Shown one piece after another: positions 24,560 through 33,174 of a stretch of 40,426 nucleotides of DNA. The notes under the pieces are model-generated. The model did not search any database, had not been told where the DNA came from, and worked only from the letters and a program-made list of their open reading frames with translations. Position numbers and translations under genes: made by a program. Source of the stretch: Candidatus Jettenia ecosi (lineage in GTDB: Bacteria > Planctomycetota > Brocadiia > Brocadiales > Brocadiaceae); assembly GCA_005524015.1 (NCBI GenBank), contig SULG01000024.1, forward strand, positions 1 through 40,426. The letters are read 5' to 3'. Numbering within the stretch: position 1 is the stretch's first letter; every line of letters starts with the position of its first letter.

Positions 24560-24589
24560 TGTAGAGACGCAAAATCTTGCGTCTCTACA
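24560..24589. repeat. Perfect GTAGAGACGCAA palindrome
   Basis: Arms TGTAGAGACGCAA and TTGCGTCTCTACA with an AATC-type centre; 13-bp perfect stem and no T-tract. A degenerate copy lies after the PilM-like gene. Confidence 0.6.
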
Positions 24590-24665
24590 ATCAGGGTTAG
24601 GGGTGTATTAACGGTATAATGAAAAACTTTGAATTTCTTAAACATTTAAATAAGGCCATAGGCAA

Positions 24666-24760
24666 CTTTTATCTCTTATCAAACGTAGGGTAAGGCTTCA
24701 GCCTTGCCTCTCCGCCTGAAAGTGTACAGGGGATAGCAACCCTAAAGGATTGCCCTGCAT
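24666..24760 (+). repeat. Dispersed repeat R2, longest copy
   Basis: CTTTTATCTCTTATCAA at the left, GTAAGGCTTCAGCCTTGC in the middle, and AGGGGATAGCAACCCTAAAG followed by GATTGCCCTGCA at the right. Both internal segments are palindromic. Confidence 0.6.
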
Positions 24761-24948
24761 GAACATTAACATTGGTTTTTATCTTTAGCATATTTTATTT
24801 CAAAGGCAGAGCAGAAATGTTATAATCATCACGAAAATCAATAGCTTCATGAACAAGACCTCTGAACAATATACAAAGTATTGAAACGCTCTTTTCACCC
24901 TCGATCTTAACCTCAATTTTTCATAACAATGCCTTACTGGAGATAGCC

Positions 24949-25497
24949 ATGCTCAAAACCAGAATAACATACACCTACAACGATTATGCCAACATGGACA
25001 ACGATAAAAGATATGAGCTTATTGAGGGGGAATTGTATATGGTACCGTCACCTGGTTTTTATCATCAGACTATCTCAATGAACATTTCTCATCCTCTGAA
25101 AATATTTGTTAAAGAAAACGACCTCGGTATCGTTCTCTACACCCCTTTTGATGTAGTCCTGTCAGAAACTAATGTAGTACAGCCAGATATTATCTTTATT
25201 TCCAAAGAAAGAATAGGGTTGATAACAGAAAAAAATTTACGAGGCGCACCTGATGTGGCTATTGAGATATTATCCAGGAAAACCAGAGAAAGGGATAAGT
25301 TAGTAAAAAAAAGACTTTATATGGATCACGGTGTAAAGGAATTCTGGATAGTTGACCCTGATAAGAAGACAATCGAAATTATGGTATTGAAAGAAACAGG
25401 TTTTGATACCGTTGGCATATACTTTATTGATGATGAACTTACTTCACCTCTTTTACAAGGTTTCAGGCTTAATCTAAAGGAAGTATTTTTATCATAA
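24949..25497 (+). CDS. Uma2-family (DUF820) putative restriction-like endonuclease
   Basis: 182 residues with the PD-(D/E)xK-type core of this family: KRYELIEGELYMVPSP, VVQPDIIFIS, APDVAIEILS, then RDKLVKKRLYMDHGVKEFWIVDPDKKTIEI. The acidic and lysine residues of the nuclease core are intact. The family is abundant in cyanobacteria and planctomycetes, often in multiple copies beside repeats and mobile DNA; its cellular target is not known. It begins the plus-strand run with the GT4 gene 24 nt later, so they may be cotranscribed by chance. Confidence 0.88.
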   Translation: MLKTRITYTYNDYANMDNDKRYELIEGELYMVPSPGFYHQTISMNISHPLKIFVKENDLGIVLYTPFDVVLSETNVVQPDIIFISKERIGLITEKNLRGAPDVAIEILSRKTRERDKLVKKRLYMDHGVKEFWIVDPDKKTIEIMVLKETGFDTVGIYFIDDELTSPLLQGFRLNLKEVFLS

Positions 25498-25521
25498 ACA
25501 TGATGTATCTAAAAATACCCT

Positions 25522-26661
25522 ATGAAAATTGCCATTAATACAACCTCTGCCGTTGCAGGTGGTGGCATCACATACATAAAAAACCTTTTAACCTATTTAT
25601 CAAAAATAGATACAAATCATCAATATCTTATACTGACGACATCTACCGGAAAAGAAAATTTCTATTTCCAGCATCCCAATTTTACCTTTATATCTTTTAG
25701 AATACCCTCACAAAATTCTCTTTTACGTATTCTGTGGGAGCAATGCATTTTACCATCCTTTTTAAAAAAAGAAGGAGTGGATATCCTTTTCTCTCCCGGT
25801 AATATATGTCCTTTCTTTACTCCAATCCGAAATGTAGTCATGATACAAAACGTCGAACCATTCAGCGACAATCTTTTGATAGAAAAAGGCTTAATCCAGA
25901 ATGTAAGGCTCAAACTGTTAAAACGGTTAACTATAGTATCAATTAAAAGGGCACACAGAGTCATTTTTCCTTCAATGAATGCGCGTACCCTTATAGAGAA
26001 GATTGGAACTTCCGTTAAACATGCGGAAGTCATTTACCACGGCATTAACAAAGAAATATTTCGCCCTTATAGCGAAGACAATATACTGCATCAATTTAAA
26101 AAAAAATATGGTTTAGAAAAATTTATTCTTTATGTATCTCACATTCAGCGGTATAAAAATTTCCTGGAACTTATAAAAGCATTTGTATTGCTAAAAGGCA
26201 AAATAAACAATGAAATTCAACTTGTTTTTGCAGGGGAGTGTTTTGATAGAGAATATCATGATGAGATAAAGGCTTTTATAGCAGAGCACAGATATGAGAA
26301 CCGCATTATTTTTTTAGGTAATATTCCTTATGAGGAATTACCGTATCTCTATTCTTCCTGTATACTATTTGTTTATCCTTCAACCTGTGAATCGTTTGGG
26401 ATGACTCTGGTAGAAGCAATGGCCTGTGGCGCTCCAGTACTTGTTTCTAACAAAGAGCCAATGTCAGAAATATGTGGTAATGCAGCTATGTATTTTGATC
26501 CAGCCAATCTGAATGAAATAGCCGATGTAATATTGAGAACATTAAAGAATCAAGAGTTAATCTCTGCATTGAGGAAAAAGACACTAGAAAGAGCAAAAAT
26601 CTTTTCATGGGAGAATACAGCTACAAATACTTTACAAATTTTTGAAAGCAGTGCTATATGA
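25522..26661 (+). CDS. Glycosyltransferase family 4
   Basis: 379 residues of GT-B fold. The N-terminal domain opens with TTSAVAGGGITYIKNLL, and the acceptor loop includes HGINKEIFRPYSE. The C-terminal nucleotide-sugar domain has LYVSHIQRYKNFLELIKAF, VFAGECFDREY, LGNIPYEELPYLYSSC and the EX7E-type motif ESFGMTLVEAMACGAPV. It probably adds a hexose during surface polysaccharide synthesis at the cytoplasmic membrane face. It converges on the minus-strand sugar cluster, with an AT-rich weak hairpin between. Confidence 0.92.
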   Translation: MKIAINTTSAVAGGGITYIKNLLTYLSKIDTNHQYLILTTSTGKENFYFQHPNFTFISFRIPSQNSLLRILWEQCILPSFLKKEGVDILFSPGNICPFFTPIRNVVMIQNVEPFSDNLLIEKGLIQNVRLKLLKRLTIVSIKRAHRVIFPSMNARTLIEKIGTSVKHAEVIYHGINKEIFRPYSEDNILHQFKKKYGLEKFILYVSHIQRYKNFLELIKAFVLLKGKINNEIQLVFAGECFDREYHDEIKAFIAEHRYENRIIFLGNIPYEELPYLYSSCILFVYPSTCESFGMTLVEAMACGAPVLVSNKEPMSEICGNAAMYFDPANLNEIADVILRTLKNQELISALRKKTLERAKIFSWENTATNTLQIFESSAI

Positions 26662-26722
26662 AATTTTGTAAACACCAGTATATCTTACTATTCTACAAAT
26701 TTTCTCTTCAACAAATCCTTAT

Positions 26723-27511
26723 CTATCGATAAATACGTTTCTTCCATAGATAACCTCTAAAAGTTGATAAAGTTCTTCTTCCAAAAATTTTTAAAATAAT
26801 CTTTCTTAGTAAATACCGTACAAAGCTGTTTGTACAAATAATAGATTCGCTAACAACTGATGAAAGTTTATATGACCTCCGGATTGCCCAATCGTCGAAG
26901 TTAAAAGTTGTACCTTTTCCACCTGCTCGCATACGAACAAAGACATCGTCGAGTATAATCCATGGAACGTTAGCCTCAAGACATCTCAGTACAAAATCAT
27001 AATCAGCACTGAATCTATAACGGGTATTAAAGAATCCTACGCGCTCATACACATTACGTCGTACGAATGTAGCTGGGTGTTGAATAGTCATATTCTTACG
27101 CAGGTAGAGTAAACTCGATCTCAAAACTACTTTAGTACCACCAGGGGAATCTTCCCAGACTTCTATCGATCCAGAAACGATACCAACATCTGGATTACGT
27201 AAGAATACAGAGTTAATCCGTTCCAGTGTACCCGGTAACCAGACATCATCGCTATTGAGGACAGCAATAACATCACCGGTTGCGCGTCTAATACCCTTAT
27301 TCATGGCATCATATATGCCATTATCTGGCTCTGATTGCCAGCCCGCCATAGCTATGGGATATTTTGCAACGATAGTTCCGGTATCATCTGTGGATTTTCC
27401 ATCTTGTATAATAATTTGAAGATCAGGCCAATCTTGGCTAATGACACTCTTCAGTGTATCCTCAATAGTCTTAGCGCTATTAAAAGTAGAAATGATTACA
27501 CTAACTTTCAT
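26723..27511 (-). CDS. Glycosyltransferase family 2
   Basis: 262 residues with the GT-A signature VSVIISTFNSAKTIEDTLKS, the QDGKSTDDT loop, SEPDNGIYDAMNKGI and the metal-binding LNSDDVW (DxD-type). FSADYDFVLRC carries the likely catalytic base region. There is no large membrane domain, so it is a soluble or peripheral transferase. It is the most downstream gene of the minus-strand polysaccharide run; the donor sugar cannot be read from sequence. Confidence 0.92.
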   Translation of the reverse strand: MKVSVIISTFNSAKTIEDTLKSVISQDWPDLQIIIQDGKSTDDTGTIVAKYPIAMAGWQSEPDNGIYDAMNKGIRRATGDVIAVLNSDDVWLPGTLERINSVFLRNPDVGIVSGSIEVWEDSPGGTKVVLRSSLLYLRKNMTIQHPATFVRRNVYERVGFFNTRYRFSADYDFVLRCLEANVPWIILDDVFVRMRAGGKGTTFNFDDWAIRRSYKLSSVVSESIICTNSFVRYLLRKIILKIFGRRTLSTFRGYLWKKRIYR

Positions 27512-27607
27512 CTGAAATATCTTAGAGTTTTTTAATCATGTATATAGGGTTTATTAATACATCCTTGAAATACTAAGAATCTACTGGCAATAGCGAAAGC
27601 TCAAGCA

Positions 27608-28792
27608 TTATATCAACAGATAATTTTCACGTTTTAATATCTTTATGGTTTCATCCCAAACAGCATTTACCGAAATTTTTGTTACGCAAGGCGCAGCGTT
27701 GCCTTTTGGGATAGGATAAATGCAATGCCAATTACATCCAAAACAATTCATCTTATGTACAACTGGTACGGGTAGTATCTTTTTTGCTTCCATTTCCAAA
27801 CGATATGGCATAAACCGTCCAAAATGTCCACCTCCTAAAATACACACTGCTTGCGTCGATACAGCAGTCGCCATATGTATAGCACTCGTTTCGTTTCCAA
27901 TTACTACACGTGCACCACGGATAATTGCAGCCAACTCTTGCAGAGAAGTGCGCCCTACCCAGTTCTGCAGTGGGACATCTACATCCTGTACCAACCTCTT
28001 ACCCAGCAATTCCTCTCCATGTCCACCACATACAAACCCAACCCATCCAGTATTCTGATAAATTCGTACTGCTAACTCCTTGAATTGGGATAAAGGCCAT
28101 TGCCTAATCTTTGCACTTACACCAGGAAACAATATATAATAATCCTTAAGGTTAATATCAACTGGTATAGTACAGGATGGTAGCAACTCAGGAATGCCAG
28201 CTCTGAAATCTGCCAAGCCAAGCCCACGCATGAATTCTGCATTACGCTCTAATTCCATGAGCGGTTCTTTGGTTGCTGGTATAAGCCGGGTGTACCAACG
28301 GTCGCTAATACGTTTTTGCCATGGATTTATATTTGAGTAATCTCCTTGAGAACCGATTCTCTCTTTTGCACCACTGATTTTTACTATGGCATCTCCAAAC
28401 AAAAATTCACGTGAAAATACAGGCTGAATAACCATATCAAAACCAGCCTGACGGACTTTTTTCATCATCTTGAAGCGATAGGTTATGTTTCTCAAAAATT
28501 TGTGTCTATCAAGCAACCATACTTCTTCAAAATAAGGTGTTTTCTCGGCAAGGGAAGTCCATGCTCGGTTTCCTAAAAGCGTAATTTCATGCCCTCTTTC
28601 AGGAAATAACTCCCTAAACCTCTTCGCTGCATCGAGCCAAAGAATAAAGTCACCAATGGCATCGAGCCTAACCAAAAGAATATTTTTTTTTAATTTTTCA
28701 TGCCTTTGGCTATAGAAAATCAAGACGAGGCTATCGATTAGCAACAGGAGTTTACAATAGACCAACCCCAAAATCTTTAGGATGAATTGCAT
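27608..28792 (-). CDS. Glycosyltransferase family 9 (heptosyltransferase-like)
   Basis: 394 residues: NILLVRLDAIGDFILWLDAA is the N-terminal signature of ADP-heptose:LPS heptosyltransferases. The C-terminal domain has FPGVSAKIRQWPLSQFKELA, GFVCGGHGEE, WVGRTSLQELAAIIRGARVV, IGNETSAIHMATA and LGGGHFGRF. An N-terminal hydrophobic stretch may anchor it to the membrane. A C-terminal cysteine cluster (MNCFGCNWHCIYP) is typical of a subgroup. It suggests lipopolysaccharide-like or heptose-containing glycan synthesis. Confidence 0.9.
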   Translation of the reverse strand: MQFILKILGLVYCKLLLLIDSLVLIFYSQRHEKLKKNILLVRLDAIGDFILWLDAAKRFRELFPERGHEITLLGNRAWTSLAEKTPYFEEVWLLDRHKFLRNITYRFKMMKKVRQAGFDMVIQPVFSREFLFGDAIVKISGAKERIGSQGDYSNINPWQKRISDRWYTRLIPATKEPLMELERNAEFMRGLGLADFRAGIPELLPSCTIPVDINLKDYYILFPGVSAKIRQWPLSQFKELAVRIYQNTGWVGFVCGGHGEELLGKRLVQDVDVPLQNWVGRTSLQELAAIIRGARVVIGNETSAIHMATAVSTQAVCILGGGHFGRFMPYRLEMEAKKILPVPVVHKMNCFGCNWHCIYPIPKGNAAPCVTKISVNAVWDETIKILKRENYLLI

Positions 28793-28801
28793 TATTTTGA
28801 A

Positions 28802-29584
28802 TTATTTTAATTCTACTCTAGTAACCTTCTTATAATCGGCTTGGATCAATGATTTCTGGTTAAAAATCATATTAACTAAAGCAGCTACCTTATGTCTGGA
28901 TAGTACGTTGAATAAAAACGGCGAAATCTTTTTCTCAGCCAACAGATGAAAAGATCTTCCATTAGAGTATATATTTAAATTAAATTTTTCTGCTATAATA
29001 GACAATGACTTTTGGGAATAAAAAGATACATGCTGCCCGTGATCAAGACCATAATACCACCAGTCATTTGGCATTGGAGTATTTGCAGGGACTAACTGAG
29101 TAGTAAAAAGGATATTCCTGGAGAATGATAGCATTTCTTGTATTTCATCGATTGGGCTTGCCAAATGCTCAAAAACTTCAAACGCTGTAAGCAGCTCATA
29201 CTGACAACTTCCATTACTCTTAGATTCAAAATCTTGAGCAAAAAGATTTGGGCAATATTTATCATAATGATAAAAATCAAATCCAATATCTCTCATCATA
29301 CGGACAAATAACCCATAACCTCCTGCGTAATCAATGAATTTTACATTCCTGTTAAAAAAAGCAAACACAAGAACCTTTACTATTCTACAGAAAGTTATAC
29401 TTCTGCTGACCAACCCTATATCGCTCCTATTAATTACATCAGAATATGCCTCATCAATCCAATACGGTTCTTCTGTTTGAATGAAACCACAATGGTTACA
29501 TCTAAAATATTTGATATCGTACTTCTTCAGAACCTTAGCTCTTGAGAATTCAGGGGATTCTAAATCGCAAATTTTACAATTCAT
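28802..29584 (-). CDS. Class I SAM methyltransferase with N-terminal zinc site
   Basis: 260 residues. The N-terminus has a CKIC...CNHCGF four-cysteine knuckle seen in sugar and lipid methyltransferases of polysaccharide loci. The Rossmann core shows KFIDYAGGYGLFVRMMRDIG (motif I), a following YDKYCPN strand and LLTAFEVFEHLASP (motif II/III). It likely methylates a sugar intermediate. It is 9 nt from the GT9 start, so cotranscribed. Alternative: methylation of an acyl carrier or lipid. Confidence 0.85.
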   Translation of the reverse strand: MNCKICDLESPEFSRAKVLKKYDIKYFRCNHCGFIQTEEPYWIDEAYSDVINRSDIGLVSRSITFCRIVKVLVFAFFNRNVKFIDYAGGYGLFVRMMRDIGFDFYHYDKYCPNLFAQDFESKSNGSCQYELLTAFEVFEHLASPIDEIQEMLSFSRNILFTTQLVPANTPMPNDWWYYGLDHGQHVSFYSQKSLSIIAEKFNLNIYSNGRSFHLLAEKKISPFLFNVLSRHKVAALVNMIFNQKSLIQADYKKVTRVELK

Positions 29585-29620
29585 AGGTAAAGTATCGGAT
29601 TTTAACTTTAAGAAATCTCT

Positions 29621-30544
29621 TTATAACTTATTTAAGATTTTCTTAAATTTATTTATCACTCTTATTGGTGTCGAGTTAATTGAGAAATGAACTTTTTCTG
29701 TATATTTATCTGCCATTGCATCATGTATTAAATATCGTGGGTGTAAAAGAGGAAACTCAAGGGATTCTGTCCTCATATTGGCAAAAGCATTTTGTCCAGA
29801 TGTATGTGTTGCCTCTGTATTAAATCCTATATTTGATACCAGGTTTGAATTTGGTAGAATAGCTAATGCCCCTTGCATCCAGCAAGCAAAAGCCCATTGA
29901 TAGTCCCACGTATTAATCTTGCCCTCAAATGTTGCTTGGAAAACCCCTTCCCAGTGTTTGGCTAATCTTGAATCTCCTAGGATATCTTCTAGCCATTTAC
30001 CATCTCGAATTAAGGGCCATGCTCTCATCTCAACATCATAATATTGCCATGCCCTACTCCAAGAAGCCCAACCCCAGATATGGTTATATCGGGAAAAATA
30101 GTAACTATTGTTTGTCCGTTTTTTGCCAAATTGGAAATTTATACCGCCAATCATAGCAATACGCTCATCACTTCGATACTTTTCTAATAATTCCTCACAA
30201 AAGCGAAAGAAGGTTGGATGCGGAAGACAATCATCTTCAAGAATAATTGCCTCTTCAACGGTATCGAACACCCAATCCAATCCACTCGATATGCGTTGCT
30301 TGCAACCCATATTTATATCGGAGTAATTTTTCAACACTTCGCAATCCCAATCTACCCGATCAATAATTGCACGGACTGCTGCACACTTTTCCACTTCACC
30401 TGAGCGATCTGCACGAGGACCATCGGCAACGACCAATAGCTTTGGTGGCTTCGCTTGGCGAATAACCTCAAAAACCTTTTCTGTAGTATCAGGCCGGTTA
30501 AAAATTAAAAAAACGACTGGAGTTTCTAGCTTCCAATTAGGCAT
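29621..30544 (-). CDS. HlpA-like glycosyltransferase (GT-A, family 2-like)
   Basis: 307 residues. Opening TPVVFLIFNRPDTTEKVFEV, then LLVVADGPR and EEAIILEDDCLPHPTFF with a DD/EDD metal site. IWGWASWSRAWQYYDVEM is characteristic of the family once named hemolytic protein HlpA. Current family knowledge treats these as nucleotide-diphospho-sugar transferases in capsule and O-antigen loci. A true hemolysin role is unlikely here given the neighbours. Confidence 0.88.
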   Translation of the reverse strand: MPNWKLETPVVFLIFNRPDTTEKVFEVIRQAKPPKLLVVADGPRADRSGEVEKCAAVRAIIDRVDWDCEVLKNYSDINMGCKQRISSGLDWVFDTVEEAIILEDDCLPHPTFFRFCEELLEKYRSDERIAMIGGINFQFGKKRTNNSYYFSRYNHIWGWASWSRAWQYYDVEMRAWPLIRDGKWLEDILGDSRLAKHWEGVFQATFEGKINTWDYQWAFACWMQGALAILPNSNLVSNIGFNTEATHTSGQNAFANMRTESLEFPLLHPRYLIHDAMADKYTEKVHFSINSTPIRVINKFKKILNKL

Positions 30545-30558
30545 TCAAACACCGTTAA

Positions 30559-30933
30559 TCATTCAACTCTATGTATATCTGGATTGTTAGCAATGATTTT
30601 TTTAGATAGGCAATTTATCCATCTTGAATCTTGGAGTATATAAAAAGTATGGTTTATTAAAGGTTTTATGGTAAAAACATCACCAGACTTAACAACCTTT
30701 TCATTAGGTTCTCCTACTCGTTTATCATTTTCAATTCTTTGTGTGATAACTTTAATCTCACCATCTAGTATTATAAAAATTTCTTCAGTATCTTTATGAT
30801 AGTGATTCCCACGTATTGCCCCAGAAAAAGAAGTTATCATATTAAATTCTTTCCATTCTCCAAAATTAATTAAGCCCTCCAGCAATCCCCTTTCATCTCT
30901 ATGGATAAAATATCTGTCAATTAGCTTTATCAT
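30559..30933 (-). CDS. Cupin-fold sugar-modifying protein (FdtA/WxcM-like)
   Basis: 124 residues of cupin fold: RDERGLLEGLINFGEWKEFN, then GAIRGNHYHKDTEEIFIILD (metal histidines in HYHKDTEE) and the second motif KSGDVFTIKPLINHTFY. Such single-domain cupins beside RmlD-like reductases act as nucleotide-sugar ketoisomerases or epimerases; the exact reaction is uncertain. It overlaps the upstream reductase by 17 nt, so the two are coupled and probably act on one substrate. Confidence 0.8.
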   Translation of the reverse strand: MIKLIDRYFIHRDERGLLEGLINFGEWKEFNMITSFSGAIRGNHYHKDTEEIFIILDGEIKVITQRIENDKRVGEPNEKVVKSGDVFTIKPLINHTFYILQDSRWINCLSKKIIANNPDIHRVE

Positions 30934-31801
30934 CTGAAACCTCTTGTTTCATGTACTCATAAAAATTCTTTTTCTGATGAGACTTAGTAAAAGCAGATTG
31001 CACTAATGATAGATCTTTCTTCAATAAAGAACTCTTAAAATCCACTATTCCCGGAATTAATTTAGCTCTTCTCTCAGGTATAAAGCTACTTAATAATAGA
31101 GCTAAATCGTATCTACTTAATCTTTTCTCACCAACGATATGTATAACTTTATTATGTATCTTGTCATAATCCCACACCAGCCTTAGTATCATTTCATTTA
31201 AGAATCTAATCGGTGTTGGTGTAAAAAAAGTATTGTTAAAAAGTTTTACTTCCTTTTGATTCTTTATTGATTCCAGAAACCAATCAAAAAAAATTCCACC
31301 CCTCCCCATTACAGCTGATGGCCGAACAATTTTAAAATCTATATTTGATTGCATAAGTAATTGTTCAGCTAGTACTTTAGTTTCACCATAGTTAGTATTT
31401 GGTTTTGGATTATCAATATCTTTGTAATATCCCCGTTCTCCATCGAAAACATAATCAGAAGAAAAGAAAATAACCTTTGTATTAAGTTTATTAACGGTAA
31501 CTATCTTTATAATATTCTCTACAGGTTTTGTATTAAGTGCATTTGCATAGTTAAAGTCTTCCTCACATCTCTTAACATCCTTGGTTCCCGCCAATAAAAT
31601 AATAAAGGATGGTAGATTGATCAACAAATAATGTTCTATACAACTTTCATTGGTTATATCCAAAAATTCATAATGAGGATTTTTTTTATGTGAAAAGAAA
31701 GTTCCTTTTATTGTAAAATTTTCTTTGAGTTGTATATCCAAGAAATTAAATAAATAACTTCCAATAAACCCTGAAGCCCCAATTATACAAATGGTCTTCA
31801 T
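30917..31801 (-). CDS. NAD-dependent sugar reductase (RmlD-like SDR)
   Basis: 294 residues of the extended short-chain dehydrogenase fold: cofactor motif CIIGASGFIGSYLFNF at the N-terminus, FFSSDYVFDGERGYY and the catalytic NYGETK (YxxxK). The pattern is that of dTDP-4-dehydrorhamnose reductases. RmlA, B and C are not in view, so the substrate could be another 4-keto sugar. It lies 3 nt from the radical SAM gene and overlaps the cupin. Confidence 0.85.
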   Translation of the reverse strand: MKTICIIGASGFIGSYLFNFLDIQLKENFTIKGTFFSHKKNPHYEFLDITNESCIEHYLLINLPSFIILLAGTKDVKRCEEDFNYANALNTKPVENIIKIVTVNKLNTKVIFFSSDYVFDGERGYYKDIDNPKPNTNYGETKVLAEQLLMQSNIDFKIVRPSAVMGRGGIFFDWFLESIKNQKEVKLFNNTFFTPTPIRFLNEMILRLVWDYDKIHNKVIHIVGEKRLSRYDLALLLSSFIPERRAKLIPGIVDFKSSLLKKDLSLVQSAFTKSHQKKNFYEYMKQEVSDDKAN

Positions 31802-31803
31802 AT

Positions 31804-33174
31804 TCAGACCTTTAACTTGCTCATAATTGTATCCCTTCCACCATCATATAACTTATAATTGCTAAGTATCTCTCCTCTTTTTTCTTCAGCTAGCCGATTA
31901 TACATTTCTGTACCTGGAAAAGGTACGCAAGTAGCTAACTGATAACTCCTCATTATACTATGCTTACTATATTCAAGGTCTTGTAATATTCTTATATCCC
32001 TTTGATAAATCTCATCAGTTTGCCCTGGTAAATCCTTCATCATTGTTAAATGAATCATAAGTTGTGGGTGTTTACTAGTAATGTATTTTAAAGTCTTTAA
32101 AAAATCAGTTCGCTCTAAACCTTTTTTAATATTCTTCAAAATTCCCAAATCAAAAGTTTCAATGCCAAATCTCATTCCTACGCATCCGCTATTTACCATT
32201 TTATCATATAACCAATTGGGTGAACAATCTAGACGTCCCATCATAGTCCATGGAAGTCTTATCTTTGCTAATTCACCACATAATTTGCTTATACGCTCAG
32301 TTCCTAAATTAAATGTATCATCATCAAAGAATATACTTTTATAGCCATATTTTCCAATAGCCTCTTTTATCTCTTGTACTATCTTCTCGAGTTTTCTCAG
32401 CGATACTTTTCCTTGATACATTGTCTGTGGCCAGAGACAATAAGTACATTTGAATGGACATCCTTTACCGCCCCATATTTGTAATTGTGGCCGTACTGTA
32501 GGCATTGTAGGATCATAATAATTTGTTGCAGACCTGTAGTCTCTAAAAGGAAATGGAATAGAGTCTAAATCTGTTACAACGGAAGATTCATAAATACCAG
32601 GTTCTTTAGTACGCGCCATTTCCAAACTACTTATAATATATTCTCCTTTTAACAAATATTTTACAAATGGATATTCACTATTAATTTTATCGTAACTTGA
32701 GGATACATGCGGGCCTGCCATTGCTACATCAGCAAAATCAGATATTGTTTTTGCTATCCAGATATCAATATCGAAAGTAGGTGTAGATGTTTCAATCACA
32801 ACAATATCTGGTGATTCGTTCTTTACCTCTTTAATAAAATTATTATAAGAGTATTCCTCCTCTGCAACTGAATCAATGATATTTACATCAATCCCATTGG
32901 ATTTTAAAAAAGCGGCAGAATAACCCATAATAAAAGGGTAATGGGGACCTCCATGAGGTTGATCCATAGTCCAAGGCCATCTTGAACCAGCTCTTACTCC
33001 ATATCTAACGCCTTTTCCTAATCCAATATACTTATGTAAGATGGTAAATATTCTACTCATTCCCGGAATTTTTCTATATTCAGGTTTAAAAACAAATCCT
33101 TCAATTTTAAAATCATTTTCAGAAGACGAATTCTCAGATCGTATAACAGGTGGATTAACAAAAAGAATTTTCAT
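31804..33174 (-). CDS. B12-binding-type radical SAM enzyme
   Basis: 456 residues. The N-terminal domain has the cobalamin-type Rossmann order: KILFVNPPVI, PHYPFIMGYSAAFLKSNGID, PDIVVIETSTPTFDIDIWIA, AMAGPHVSS. The radical SAM core has the 4Fe-4S motif C239-PFK-C243-TY-C246, then SIFFDDDTFNLG and GMRFGIETFDLGIL. Such enzymes perform methylations or rearrangements on unreactive carbons; in a sugar locus a branched or C-methylated sugar is plausible. Its ATG overlaps the CgeB-like gene stop, so they are coupled. Confidence 0.88.
   Translation of the reverse strand: MKILFVNPPVIRSENSSSENDFKIEGFVFKPEYRKIPGMSRIFTILHKYIGLGKGVRYGVRAGSRWPWTMDQPHGGPHYPFIMGYSAAFLKSNGIDVNIIDSVAEEEYSYNNFIKEVKNESPDIVVIETSTPTFDIDIWIAKTISDFADVAMAGPHVSSSYDKINSEYPFVKYLLKGEYIISSLEMARTKEPGIYESSVVTDLDSIPFPFRDYRSATNYYDPTMPTVRPQLQIWGGKGCPFKCTYCLWPQTMYQGKVSLRKLEKIVQEIKEAIGKYGYKSIFFDDDTFNLGTERISKLCGELAKIRLPWTMMGRLDCSPNWLYDKMVNSGCVGMRFGIETFDLGILKNIKKGLERTDFLKTLKYITSKHPQLMIHLTMMKDLPGQTDEIYQRDIRILQDLEYSKHSIMRSYQLATCVPFPGTEMYNRLAEEKRGEILSNYKLYDGGRDTIMSKLKV

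Larger units (their letters stand above)
24343..24948. other. Repeat-rich intergenic region with an orphan C-terminal frame
   Basis: Divergent spacer between mntA and the Uma2 gene. At about 24370-24471 the plus strand reads IWTTEERIPPDERIKQEIS and on to QWENELPEYLN before TAG, with no start codon; it may be the end of a lost gene. Then come a GACTAAGGGGTGGGTT stretch, a perfect GTAGAGACGCAA hairpin and a long R2 copy. Confidence 0.5.

Noticed and set aside
29621-30544. Hemolysin or virulence factor from the HlpA name
   Set aside because: Sequence motifs and neighbours are those of a sugar transferase; the historical name does not indicate function.
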